Shown: positions 53,951 through 62,354 of the stretch, in pieces | Layout of the letters: each line of letters starts with the position of its first letter | Numbering within the stretch: the stretch's first letter is position 1 | Assembly (NCBI GenBank): GCA_041390105.1 | Contig: JAWKQO010000002.1 | Coordinates: 496,001-560,000 of the forward strand | DNA length: 64,000 nucleotides | Reading direction: 5' to 3' | Source: Gemmatimonadota bacterium | Lineage (GTDB): Bacteria; Gemmatimonadota; Gemmatimonadetes; Longimicrobiales; Gaopeijiaceae | Notes under the pieces: generated by a model | The model's database searches: none | What the model saw: the letters and a program-made list of their open reading frames with translations, nothing else | Told to the model about the DNA's origin: nothing | Made by a program: the position numbers and the translations under genes

Positions 53951-56575
53951 TCAGGGGCGGGTCAGCGCCCGCACCGCATCCAGCCGGGAAGCCCGACGGG
54001 CCGGGATCCAGGCGGCCAGCAGCGCCGTGACCACCAACGCCAGCACCGCGGCACCCAGGACCGCGGGATCGGAGGCCCGCACGCCGAACAGCAGACTCCG
54101 GAGCGCGCTGCCCAGCGCCGCCGCGATCAGAAGTCCGGCGCCGAGGCCCAATCCCGTGACCGTGAGGCCCCGCAGCAGGATGAGCCAGACCAGGGTGCCG
54201 CGCTCCGCGCCGAGCGCCATGCGGATGCCCATCTCACGGACGCGTTGGGACGCAGTGAACGCGATGAGCCCGTACAGGCCGACGGCGGCCAGCACCAACG
54301 CCAGGCCAGCGAAGACGGCGATCAAGAGCCCGATGGTGCGCGTCTCCTGCAGGGACGACGCGACGGCGCTCCGTAGATCCACGACGGACGGAACCGGCAA
54401 TCCCGGATCGACCATCCCGATGACGGTGCGCAGATCCGGGGCGGACACGGTCCTGCCGGGTTGTGCGCGCACGTGCAGCACCATCAGCGACGAGTAGCGC
54501 GCATCCAGGGGATGATACACCGCTGGACGCGCCGGTGCGCGCAAGCTGCGCATCTGTACGTCGGCGGCTACGCCCACCACACGAGCCGAGGGTTCGCCCG
54601 CCAGATACTGCCCGATCGGGTCCTGCCCTGGCCAGAAGAGCTCTGCCAGCGCCTCGTTGATCACCACGACCGGCTCGGGTTCCTCTCCGGGTCCGCGGAG
54701 GGCTCGGCCCCGATGGATGGGGATTCCCAGGGTCTCGAAGTAGCCCTTCCCAACGATGATGTTCTCCGCCTCGTAGTCCACGTCGTCGCGGTCGAGGGGA
54801 CGGACGGTGGCGCGGGAGTGTCCGCCCGCAATCGGCATCTGGTTGGCGAGCGTCACCGCCTGCACGCCCGGGAGGGCGGCCACCGCGTCGGAGATGCGCC
54901 CGAAGAGCGCTCGGCCGCCCTCCGAGTCATAGCGTCCTGTGGGGTCGAGGTAGAGCACGGCCGTGGTGAGGCCGTCCGGCCGGAAGCCAGGGTCGGCGGA
55001 GCGGGCGTTGAGGATGCTGCGGCCGAGCAGGCCTGCCGCCGCCACCAGACCGAGCGAGAGTCCGAGTTGCGCCACCACCAGTCCGTCGCGGGCCCGCTGG
55101 CGCCGCCGGCCGGCGGTCGGAGCACCTTCCCTCAAGGTGCCGGCAAGGTCGCCCCGTGTGCTCATCCAGGCGGGCAGCACTCCGAACAGAATGCCCGCGG
55201 CGACCCCGAGGCCCAGCAGCACCGCGAACACCGAGGCGTCCGGCGCCAGCGAGGCCGAAAACGAGTAGGGGAAGAGCGCGGGCAGGAACCGTCCGCTGGA
55301 CAGCACGATGGGAAGCGCTACCACCGAGGAAGCCAGGCCCAACAACACGCTCTCGGTCACCAGGTGTCGCGCGACGCGCAGGCGTCCCGCGCCCAGGGCC
55401 TGGCGCACGCCGAGCTCGCCGCGGCGCCCGCTCGTGCGCGCCAGGAAGAGGCTGGCCACGTTGGAGCACGCGATCAGCAGCACCACGCCCACGATCAGAA
55501 AGAGGATCAGCGAGATGCGCGTGGCCTCCGCGCGCTCGCTGGGATCGAGGCCGACGCCGGGCTCGAGCAGCACGACCATGTCCCGGTTGGTGGCGGATGC
55601 CTCGCGTAGGCGGGTGGACACCACATCCATGGAGGCGCGAGCCGCAGCGAACGTGACTCCCTCCCGCAACCGCCCGATCACGTCATACGAGCTCCACCCC
55701 CATTCGTCGAAGGGAAGTCGGCCGGCGACCGGCGGAGACTGCATGGTCGGTACCCAGAGGGCAGGCTGACCGCCGAGCGCGCGCACGCCCTGGAAGCCGG
55801 CCGGTGCGACGCCCACCACTTCAAACGGTTGACTACCCAGACGGATCGAACGGCCGATCACCGAGGGATCACCTCCGAAGCGACGGATCCAGAGGGAGTG
55901 GCCCAGCACCACGACCGCATGAGCGCCCGGCTCCAGGTCGTCGGAAGGATACAAGAGCCGACCGGCGGCGGGCGTGAGCCCGAGGAGGGGGAAGTAGGAG
56001 CCGGTGACGTACTGTCCGTGCACTTGCTCGACGTCGGCACCCTCACCGATCACGAAGGCGGCATCTTGGACGCCGGCCACCGACTCGAACGCGTCCGCCT
56101 CGGACTCGATCAGCTTCAGCGCCGGCCAGGAGAAGTTGTCCCAGCGCGGGTCCGTCTCGTAGGAACGAGCGATCTGGACCAGGCGCTCCGGATTGCTCAC
56201 GTCCGCGGGGGGGCGCAGCAACAGCCCGTTGATCAGTGCGAAGATGGACGCGTTGGCAGCGACGCCCAGCGCCAGCGTCACCGCGGCCGCGATGGCGAAG
56301 AGCGGGTTCCGCCTCAGGCCGCGTAGCGCGTAGCGCAGGTCCATCCTCACGCTGTCCATCGTCCACCCCTCCCGTTGTGTCCACAGGGCGTGCGGCAGTG
56401 CGCCCAACGCAAAGCCTGCCAGTCCCGGCAGTCCGGCGGAGCGACGCTCGGCGGCGCTCAGGCGCTCCAGTACCGCGAGTTCCGCCAGCCACTCCTCCAA
56501 CCACTCCGACCGTCGATGGGAGGGGACGAAGGCACTGAGGGCCCGGATCAGGCGCCGGGCGGTGTCGCCACTCAT
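53951..56575 (-). CDS. ADOP-type orphan FtsX/MacB-like permease with PadR partner
   Basis: 874 residues from the ATG at 56575, which overlaps the PadR stop (ATGA). A cytoplasmic helical N-terminal domain (1-75, HRRSEWLEEWLAEL) is the extra domain usual in PadR-linked ADOP proteins. Then come helix, MacB core, three helices, middle helix, second MacB core and three helices. FtsX repeats contain GVRQALGAGRLRVARHLVTE and GIRMALGAERGTLVWLI. As usual for ADOP, no ATPase subunit is adjacent. Substrate unknown; export or mechanotransmission are both possible. The PadR gene upstream probably controls it. Confidence 0.9.
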   Translation of the reverse strand: MSGDTARRLIRALSAFVPSHRRSEWLEEWLAELAVLERLSAAERRSAGLPGLAGFALGALPHALWTQREGWTMDSVRMDLRYALRGLRRNPLFAIAAAVTLALGVAANASIFALINGLLLRPPADVSNPERLVQIARSYETDPRWDNFSWPALKLIESEADAFESVAGVQDAAFVIGEGADVEQVHGQYVTGSYFPLLGLTPAAGRLLYPSDDLEPGAHAVVVLGHSLWIRRFGGDPSVIGRSIRLGSQPFEVVGVAPAGFQGVRALGGQPALWVPTMQSPPVAGRLPFDEWGWSSYDVIGRLREGVTFAAARASMDVVSTRLREASATNRDMVVLLEPGVGLDPSERAEATRISLILFLIVGVVLLIACSNVASLFLARTSGRRGELGVRQALGAGRLRVARHLVTESVLLGLASSVVALPIVLSSGRFLPALFPYSFSASLAPDASVFAVLLGLGVAAGILFGVLPAWMSTRGDLAGTLREGAPTAGRRRQRARDGLVVAQLGLSLGLVAAAGLLGRSILNARSADPGFRPDGLTTAVLYLDPTGRYDSEGGRALFGRISDAVAALPGVQAVTLANQMPIAGGHSRATVRPLDRDDVDYEAENIIVGKGYFETLGIPIHRGRALRGPGEEPEPVVVINEALAELFWPGQDPIGQYLAGEPSARVVGVAADVQMRSLRAPARPAVYHPLDARYSSLMVLHVRAQPGRTVSAPDLRTVIGMVDPGLPVPSVVDLRSAVASSLQETRTIGLLIAVFAGLALVLAAVGLYGLIAFTASQRVREMGIRMALGAERGTLVWLILLRGLTVTGLGLGAGLLIAAALGSALRSLLFGVRASDPAVLGAAVLALVVTALLAAWIPARRASRLDAVRALTRP

Positions 56576-56883
56576 CCGGCGCCACGCACCGCGTGCCGAA
56601 GGTCGCGAGCGAGGCTCGAGACGCGGGCCGCACCCTCCGTCAGCGCCCGTGCGCCCTCTGCGGAGACCTCGTAGTAGCGCCGCCGCGGCCGCCCTTCCCG
56701 CTCGGCGCGCCGCTGATCCTCCCAGGAGGCGCGCACCAGTCCCCGCTGCTTGAGGCGTCCCAGCGTCGGGTAGACCGTCCCGGACGGCAGCCCGGTGTGG
56801 GCGACGATGTCGAGCCCGTAGGTGGCTCCGTCGCGGATGGCACCGAGGATCTGCAGGCTGGTCACTCCCAGCGGGCGTGGCAT
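56572..56883 (-). CDS. PadR-family transcriptional regulator
   Basis: 103 residues from the ATG at 56883, with GGAGA upstream. The winged helix-turn-helix shows TYGLDIV...GLPSGTVYPTLGRLKQRGLV and a basic wing with RRRYYEV, the PadR signature; the C-terminal helix for dimerisation is short (PadR-s1 type). Its stop overlaps the permease start (ATGA). It should sense a small ligand or an inhibitor and repress its own operon. The AT-rich stretch just upstream is the likely operator and promoter region. Confidence 0.93.
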   Translation of the reverse strand: MPRPLGVTSLQILGAIRDGATYGLDIVAHTGLPSGTVYPTLGRLKQRGLVRASWEDQRRAEREGRPRRRYYEVSAEGARALTEGAARVSSLARDLRHAVRGAG

Positions 56884-56901
56884 GGGGAATCTCCGGCTTT
56901 G

Positions 56902-56930
56902 GATAGAAGTGTAAGATAAGTAGTAATGCA
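56902..56930 (-). promoter_or_regulatory. AT-rich candidate promoter/operator of the PadR-ADOP operon
   Basis: A sharp AT-rich patch in GC-rich surroundings lies 19-47 bases upstream of the PadR ATG. It contains two close direct repeats on the plus strand, GATAGAAGT (56902-56910) and GATAAGT (56915-56921), possible PadR half-sites; on the minus strand TATCTT could be a -10 element. Assignment is by position and composition. Confidence 0.4.
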
Positions 56931-57082
56931 TGGGCTCGACCCGGGCAATGAGCGGGGCCCACACGCCGGCGGCCTGGGCGACCCCGCGCGCGTTGCCCCG
57001 TCGGCGCCGCCCCGTCACAATGGACGCTGGTCCAACCGGCGGAGCGGCCCACCGCGGCGCGCCGATCCTGACGAGGCCCGTG

Positions 57083-58462
57083 ATGCCGACATCCACTTCA
57101 GCGACGGGCTCCGTTCGCAGTGACGCACGGCCCGCGCGCCTGCGCGACCGCCTGGTCCGCTTGGCGTCGGTGGGTTTGTTGGCGTTGGCGGGGTGCGCCC
57201 AGGGCTCCGACGCGCCCGTGGCGCGGGTCGGTACCTGGGCGTTGTCCCAGGAGCGACTGACGGACCTGCTGCTGTTGGCCCAACCGCTTCCGCTCGATTC
57301 CGTGACCGTCGCAGGGCTGGTGGACCATTGGGTGGCGATGTCCGCCCTGGCGCAGCGGATGGCGGAGGGCGTCGACCTCGACGCCCCCGAGCTGGTGGAC
57401 GCCTCGTTGTGGCTGGAGCGTCGTGAGGCGGTGCTCGCCGCGGAGCGGACCGCCCGCCTCGGAGTGGCAGCGTCCGTATCCGTGGCGTCTGCGAGTCGCG
57501 AGTTCGCGGCCGACAGCCTCGTGCTGCTGGCCCATGTGCTGCGCCGCACCACGCCCGCGACCTCCGAGGCGGAGCGGCAGCTGCAGAAGCGGACCGCGCA
57601 GGAGATCCTGGAGCGGCTCCGCGCGGGCGGAGGATGGCCCGAGGCAGTCGCGCGTAGCGAGGACGACGAGACGCGAGACGACCTGGGCCTGCTGGGCCTG
57701 GTGCGGCGGGAAGACCTACCGCAGCCGCTCGCGATCGCCGCCAGCGGGTTGCAGCCCGGGCAGGTGTCCTCGGTCGTCGAGAGCGCGCAGGGGTTCCACG
57801 TGCTCTATCGCCCGCGGTTCAGTGAGGTCGAGAGCTTGTACCCGAGGCTGCTCTCGGAACGGCGGCTCGCGGGCCTCGACCAGGCGGCCAACCGCGCCTT
57901 GTTGGATTCGCTGAACCTGGAGGTGGGCGCCAGGGCGATGGAAGTCGTGCGCGCTTTGGCCGGGTCGCCGACTCCCGAGGGGGGGAGCGAGCCGGTCCTG
58001 TCCTGGCAGGGGGGCCGTCTGAGCGAGGATGTCGTCGCCCGGCACGTGGCTGCGCTCCCGCCCGATGCGCGAGCTCGCCTCCGCGACGCCGATGCGGACG
58101 CCATCCGTGTCTTCCTCGACGAGCTGGTGGCCCGTGAGGCCCGCCTGGCTGGGGCTGCACGCGCGGGGATCGACGTGGACTCCGAGACGCGGGAGGCGTT
58201 GAGGGCAATGCACCGCCGCGACGTGTCGGAGTGGCATGCGGCGCTCACGGGTCGGTCGGGCGCGATGCCCGGTCCCCAGGACCTGGATCGCTACATGGAG
58301 GACCTGGTGGCGAGGCGCGTTCCGCTCCAGCCCGTTCCGCCGCTCCTAAAGGTTCGACTCCTCGAGGGTCTGGCTTGGACAGCGGACGCTCGAGCGATCC
58401 GCAATGCCACGGAGACTGCCCGCACGCTGCTGACCACCGTGACCCCCGGGCGGGGCCCCTGA
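57083..58462 (+). CDS. Parvulin-like peptidyl-prolyl isomerase lipoprotein
   Basis: 459 residues from the ATG at 57083 (GAGG 6 bases upstream). The signal peptide ends LALAGC (C38), so it is a lipoprotein. The N-terminal SurA-like helical part (40-140) is followed by a PPIC-type region (about 150-250) with LGLLGLVRREDLP and GQVSSVVESAQGFHVLYR, the family blocks. It should assist folding of secreted or outer-membrane proteins. Its stop overlaps the start of the di-heme gene by one base (TGATG), so it may serve the multihaem proteins of its operon (inference). Confidence 0.82.
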   Translation: MPTSTSATGSVRSDARPARLRDRLVRLASVGLLALAGCAQGSDAPVARVGTWALSQERLTDLLLLAQPLPLDSVTVAGLVDHWVAMSALAQRMAEGVDLDAPELVDASLWLERREAVLAAERTARLGVAASVSVASASREFAADSLVLLAHVLRRTTPATSEAERQLQKRTAQEILERLRAGGGWPEAVARSEDDETRDDLGLLGLVRREDLPQPLAIAASGLQPGQVSSVVESAQGFHVLYRPRFSEVESLYPRLLSERRLAGLDQAANRALLDSLNLEVGARAMEVVRALAGSPTPEGGSEPVLSWQGGRLSEDVVARHVAALPPDARARLRDADADAIRVFLDELVAREARLAGAARAGIDVDSETREALRAMHRRDVSEWHAALTGRSGAMPGPQDLDRYMEDLVARRVPLQPVPPLLKVRLLEGLAWTADARAIRNATETARTLLTTVTPGRGP

Positions 58463-59637
58463 TGCGGCGGAGCACCCGCTTCGCGTCTGCGCTCGTCGTC
58501 AGCGCGCTCACGGCTGCCTGCGCCGAGCCAACCGCCACGGGCGCGGCACCCGGCGAACGGCTGGCGGCTCTCACCGACGAGGAGCGCGCCCGCTTCCTGT
58601 TGGGCCGGGCGTTGTTCGAGCGCATCGCCACGCCCGAAGAGGGATTGGGGCCGCTCTTCAACGCCGAGCGCTGCTCAGGCTGCCACGACCAACCGACCGT
58701 GGGGGGAGGGGGTGCGACGGTGCCGGTGCTCAAGGCCACACGCTTCGTGGATGGGACGTGCAGCCAGCTGCAGGAGCTGGGTGGTGACAACCTGCAGCAG
58801 CGGGTGACCCCGCTGGCGCGGGCAGCGGGCTTCGGCGCCGAGTCGCCTCCGCCCGAGGCCACCGCCACGGTGGCGGTGGTCGCGCCGCCCCTGTATGGAC
58901 TGGGCTTGATCGAAGCGGTGGCCGTGCAGGAACTGGAGCGGCGGGCGGACCCCACGGACGCGGACGGGGACGGGATCTCGGGGCGGCTGCCGCTCCGCTC
59001 CGACGGGCAGGTGGCCCGCTTCGGACGCAAAGGGGATGCGGTCACGGTCCGGGAGTTTGTCGAGAGTGCTCTTCTCTTCGAGCTCGGCTTCACCACGGAC
59101 GCATCTCCGGTCGATGAGGCGCACAACGGAACGGCCTTGCCCGCGTCGGTGGACCCGGCACCGGATCCCGAGATGGATGCGGAGACGGTGGGGCTGCTCA
59201 CGGACTACATCCGGTTGCTGGCATCCGTGGCCCCCGCACCGGTCGAAGGCGGGAGCGCCGACTCCGTCCGTGCAGGCTCCGACGTGTTCGGGCGCGTCGG
59301 GTGTGCCCGCTGCCACACGCCGGAACTCACCACGGGTGACGCACCCGAGGGTGCCCTGCGCCACCGGACCATCGCGCTCTATTCCGATCTCTTGCTCCAC
59401 GACCTCGGTGGCGCCGAGTCGGACGTGTGCACGGCGGTCGCGGCGCCCGGTGAGCTACGAACCGCGCCCCTCTGGGGACTGCGTTTGCGCCGGTCGTTGA
59501 TGCACGGCGGCACGGCGCCGGACGTGGAGGCGGCCATTCTCCAGCACGGCGGCGAGGCGGCGGCGGTCGTGGCGGCCTTCAACGGACTGGAGGCGCCGGA
59601 GCGGGCGGCCCTCCTGCGCTTCCTTTCCAGCCTCTAG
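58462..59637 (+). CDS. Di-heme oxidoreductase/putative peroxidase lipoprotein (paralogue 1)
   Basis: 391 residues. A lipobox LTAAC (C20) anchors it. Two haem-c sites are visible: C71-S-G-C-H75 and C281-A-R-C-H285. The DxDxDGISGR block (167-175) looks like a calcium site, as in the di-haem oxidoreductase family (DUF1111-like, MauG/CcpA relatives). Expected role: periplasmic electron transfer or peroxidase. It is followed after 67 bases by a small lipoprotein gene and then by a second paralogue. The one-base overlap with the isomerase gene supports an operon. Confidence 0.87.
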   Translation: MRRSTRFASALVVSALTAACAEPTATGAAPGERLAALTDEERARFLLGRALFERIATPEEGLGPLFNAERCSGCHDQPTVGGGGATVPVLKATRFVDGTCSQLQELGGDNLQQRVTPLARAAGFGAESPPPEATATVAVVAPPLYGLGLIEAVAVQELERRADPTDADGDGISGRLPLRSDGQVARFGRKGDAVTVREFVESALLFELGFTTDASPVDEAHNGTALPASVDPAPDPEMDAETVGLLTDYIRLLASVAPAPVEGGSADSVRAGSDVFGRVGCARCHTPELTTGDAPEGALRHRTIALYSDLLLHDLGGAESDVCTAVAAPGELRTAPLWGLRLRRSLMHGGTAPDVEAAILQHGGEAAAVVAAFNGLEAPERAALLRFLSSL

Positions 59638-59704
59638 GAACCCCCCTACCATGGCGGGAGTAGGTGTTGCCCGCAGGGTGGACGCCCGGTTCCAGGAGGT
59701 ACCT

Positions 59705-60181
59705 ATGGCTCGGCGCGGTATGGCGGTGCTTCGGATGCTCATCGCGGGCACGGCGTTGGCTGGCGCGGTGGGTGGCTGCAAGAACCTGGGGCTGGCAGGG
59801 GAGCCCGAGGAGATGACGGTGGACGTTCAATCGAGTGACGTCAGCCAGGTCACGATCATCACGTCGACCCGGTGGAACCTCGAGAACGACCCGGCGTGTG
59901 ACCCCAACCAGCAACAGTGCGACCTGGTGCTCCGGGTCCTCGAGGCGGACACCACCTCGGTTGGGGTCCCCTTCAAGCGCACCTACGGCTTCACGGACAC
60001 GTTCCGCTATCTGGTGGAGGCCTACCCAACGGGCGATGTCGGCGGGACGCTGGCCTTGAAGATCGACATCGATGGGCGCCCCTGGTACGAGGATTCCCGC
60101 CCGCTCGCAGCTCCCGATGCGAACGGGGAGCGAGAGAGCCTGTTGTTCACCTACATCTGGCAGGAACCCACCATCAACTAG
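59705..60181 (+). CDS. Small lipoprotein between two di-heme oxidoreductases
   Basis: 158 residues from the ATG at 59705, preceded by AGGAGG with 5-base spacing. The lipobox is AVGGC (C25). The rest is beta-rich with one Cys pair (C47 region, DPACDPNQQQC) and an acidic surface. Not recognised. Its place between two paralogous haem proteins suggests it is an accessory subunit, for instance a docking or ligand-binding protein; no motif proves this. The gene ends 14 bases before the ATG of the second oxidoreductase. Confidence 0.72.
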   Translation: MARRGMAVLRMLIAGTALAGAVGGCKNLGLAGEPEEMTVDVQSSDVSQVTIITSTRWNLENDPACDPNQQQCDLVLRVLEADTTSVGVPFKRTYGFTDTFRYLVEAYPTGDVGGTLALKIDIDGRPWYEDSRPLAAPDANGERESLLFTYIWQEPTIN

Positions 60182-60195
60182 TGTCAGCGGCCCCG

Positions 60196-61428
60196 ATGGG
60201 TTTCCGAGCGCTGTGCGGTGCACACCACCGCTGCTCCTTCCCGGCCGGTGCCGCTCCAGCGCGGCTCGCGCTGCTCGGCCTCGCGGTGTTCGCGGTGGCC
60301 TGCGCGCCGCCGGCTCCCCTCCTCGTCGAGGCCGAGCCCGGGGCGCACCTGCCGGGACTCAGCACCGAGGAGCGGGCGCTCTTCGAGGCGGGGCGGGCTC
60401 TGTTCACCCAGCCGTTCACTCCGGCGCAGGGACTCGGGCCCCTCTTCAACCAGACCCAGTGCAGCTCCTGCCATGATCTCCCCACCAGCGGCGGCCATGG
60501 CGCAGAACCGGTTCGCAAAGCGACGCGCTACGAGGCGGCCAGCGGGTGCGACCTGTTGGAAGATGCGGGTGGAGACCTGCTGCAAGCCTATGTGACCGCC
60601 GAAGGACGGGCGGCGGGCCTGACTCCGGAGATGATTCCCGCCGAGGCAACGGGCATCAGCGAGATCCATGCACCGCCACTTTTTGGACTGGGGCTCGTGG
60701 AAGCGCTTTCGACCGAGCGCGTGGCAGCGACGGAGGATCCCGACGATCGGGATGGCGACGGCATCTCCGGCCGGATGGGGCGCTCCGCGGACGGACGGCC
60801 CGCGCTCTTCGGGCTGAAAGCGGTCCATCCCACCCTCCACTCATTCATCGAAGGGGCGACGCGTGGGGAGCTCGGGCTCACGACACCGGAGCACCCCGAG
60901 GAGGAGCGTGCGGCGGGGAGCGCCGTCCCGGCCGCGGCCGATCCCGCACCCGATCCGGAGGTGGATGCCGCGTTCCTGGAGGCCGTCAGTGCCTTTGTGC
61001 GCCTGCTCGCTCCGCCCGCCGCCGCAGTGCCCGAGGACCGCGCTGCCCAAGAGGCTGCGCGACGGGGAGAGCGCGTGTTCGCGGAAGCTGGCTGTGACGG
61101 GTGCCACACGCCCCTGTGGACCACCGGGGTGACGACGTCGGCGGCTCTGTCCCGGAAGACCTTCCGTGCCTACTCCGACTTCCTGCTCCACGACATGGGG
61201 CCGGGGCTGGCCGATGTATGTGCGGTGGGCGTCGCTCCGTCCGAGTGGCGGACGGCGCGACTGGTGGGCCTGCGCCTGCGCACCACCTATCTGCACAACG
61301 GACGGGCTCAGCGCGTGGAGGACGCCATCCTCCTTCACGGCGGCGAAGCGCAACGCTCGCGGGACGTATTCGCCGCACTGGGTTCGCAGGAGCGCCAGGA
61401 CCTCCTCCACTTCCTCGGAACGCTCTGA
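60196..61428 (+). CDS. Di-heme oxidoreductase/putative peroxidase lipoprotein (paralogue 2)
   Basis: 410 residues from the ATG at 60196 (a GTG at 60181 is possible). Lipobox FAVAC (C36). Haem-c sites are C89-S-S-C-H93 and C300-D-G-C-H304; the DRDGDGISGRMG block (184-195) matches the calcium-like loop of paralogue 1. The length, block order and C-terminal AILxHGGEA with RxxLLxFL are shared with paralogue 1, so the genes arose by duplication. The two may form a redox chain or act on different partners. The gene is followed by a convergent plug-domain gene 61 bases on. Confidence 0.87.
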   Translation: MGFRALCGAHHRCSFPAGAAPARLALLGLAVFAVACAPPAPLLVEAEPGAHLPGLSTEERALFEAGRALFTQPFTPAQGLGPLFNQTQCSSCHDLPTSGGHGAEPVRKATRYEAASGCDLLEDAGGDLLQAYVTAEGRAAGLTPEMIPAEATGISEIHAPPLFGLGLVEALSTERVAATEDPDDRDGDGISGRMGRSADGRPALFGLKAVHPTLHSFIEGATRGELGLTTPEHPEEERAAGSAVPAAADPAPDPEVDAAFLEAVSAFVRLLAPPAAAVPEDRAAQEAARRGERVFAEAGCDGCHTPLWTTGVTTSAALSRKTFRAYSDFLLHDMGPGLADVCAVGVAPSEWRTARLVGLRLRTTYLHNGRAQRVEDAILLHGGEAQRSRDVFAALGSQERQDLLHFLGTL

Positions 61429-61489
61429 CACACCGGGTCTGGGGCTTGGCGCCAGGCCGACCAGGCGGGGACGGGTAAGTGCGGCGCCC

Positions 61490-62275
61490 TCAGCGGTTCC
61501 GCAGCGGCACGCGCGTCCAGATCACCACGGTGCCGCACAGATCGTTGAATTTCCCGGGTCCGCCCCCCGAGTAGACCTCGATACCCTCGATGTGATCCGG
61601 ACGGAGATAGTCGTATTCGCGTAGCCCGGAGCGGATTCCGTCCAGCCACAGGCTCGGCTCGCAGCCGCGGCCCCCGTCCCGGAAGTTCACGCTACGGCTC
61701 ATGATCAATCGTGACCCATTGACCACCTCGACGCCCTGCACCAAACGGAACAGGTCGGACACGTTGAGCGGATCGCGATCCTCGATGGTGGCGCGATCCA
61801 GGAAGGTGCCCCGGAAGCCCTGCGCCTGCCGGTCGTAGAATCCCCGCGTTTCCAGCAGAAGCGAGCGCAGGCTGACCACGATCTCCTGGAGGGGCACCGG
61901 CTCGACCGAGATGGCCAGGCTCACGCGCACCGAGGCCCCGAAGGGGATCGAGACCGAATCGCTGCGTGATTGATAGCCGAGCCGCTGGGTCACGATGACC
62001 TGGGCCCCGATCGGGACGCCGTCGAAACGGAAGACGCCGGCCCGGTTCGTGGTGGCGGTCAGTCGAGTTCCTTCGAGCGAGACCAGCACACCCTCGACCC
62101 CTTCGCCACTTCCGGCGTCCACCACCACCCCGGAGAGCGCCGCGCCGGCCTCGGGTTGCTGTGCCCGCATCGCGGTAGGGACCGCCACCCAGGTGGCCAG
62201 AGCCAAGAGGGCGCAGCAGGGCAGGGCCATCCTTCGGCGCCCCTGGTACGCCCGATCCCAGCACCGTTGGGTCAT
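61490..62275 (-). CDS. CarboxypepD-regulatory plus TonB-plug protein without barrel
   Basis: 261 residues from the ATG at 62275, with GGGAGG close upstream. Signal peptide (about 1-38). Residues 45-125 form a carboxypeptidase regulatory-like beta-sandwich (GVVVDAGSGEGVEGV). Residues 130-255 resemble a TonB-dependent receptor plug: EIVVSL box-like start, then DLFRLVQGVEVV and GGPGKFNDLCGTVVIWT. The gene ends there, with no transmembrane barrel. A hairpin separates it from the upstream SusD gene on the same strand. It may be a soluble periplasmic plug or a signalling domain; the SusC that follows SusD is a separate protein. Confidence 0.78.
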   Translation of the reverse strand: MTQRCWDRAYQGRRRMALPCCALLALATWVAVPTAMRAQQPEAGAALSGVVVDAGSGEGVEGVLVSLEGTRLTATTNRAGVFRFDGVPIGAQVIVTQRLGYQSRSDSVSIPFGASVRVSLAISVEPVPLQEIVVSLRSLLLETRGFYDRQAQGFRGTFLDRATIEDRDPLNVSDLFRLVQGVEVVNGSRLIMSRSVNFRDGGRGCEPSLWLDGIRSGLREYDYLRPDHIEGIEVYSGGGPGKFNDLCGTVVIWTRVPLRNR

Positions 62276-62296
62276 GCTCCTCCCTTGGGACGACAC

Positions 62297-62331
62297 GGGG
62301 CGGTACCCCGCTGCTACTAGGGTACCGCCCC
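62297..62331. terminator. Perfect 12-bp hairpin between SusD gene and plug gene
   Basis: The arms 62297-62308 and 62320-62331 are perfectly complementary across an 11-base loop. It lies 24 bases after the SusD stop on the minus strand. No T-run follows; a terminator or processing site that separates SusCD from the plug gene is likely. Confidence 0.65.
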
Positions 62332-62354
62332 GGCCGACTCTTCTTACCGCCGAA

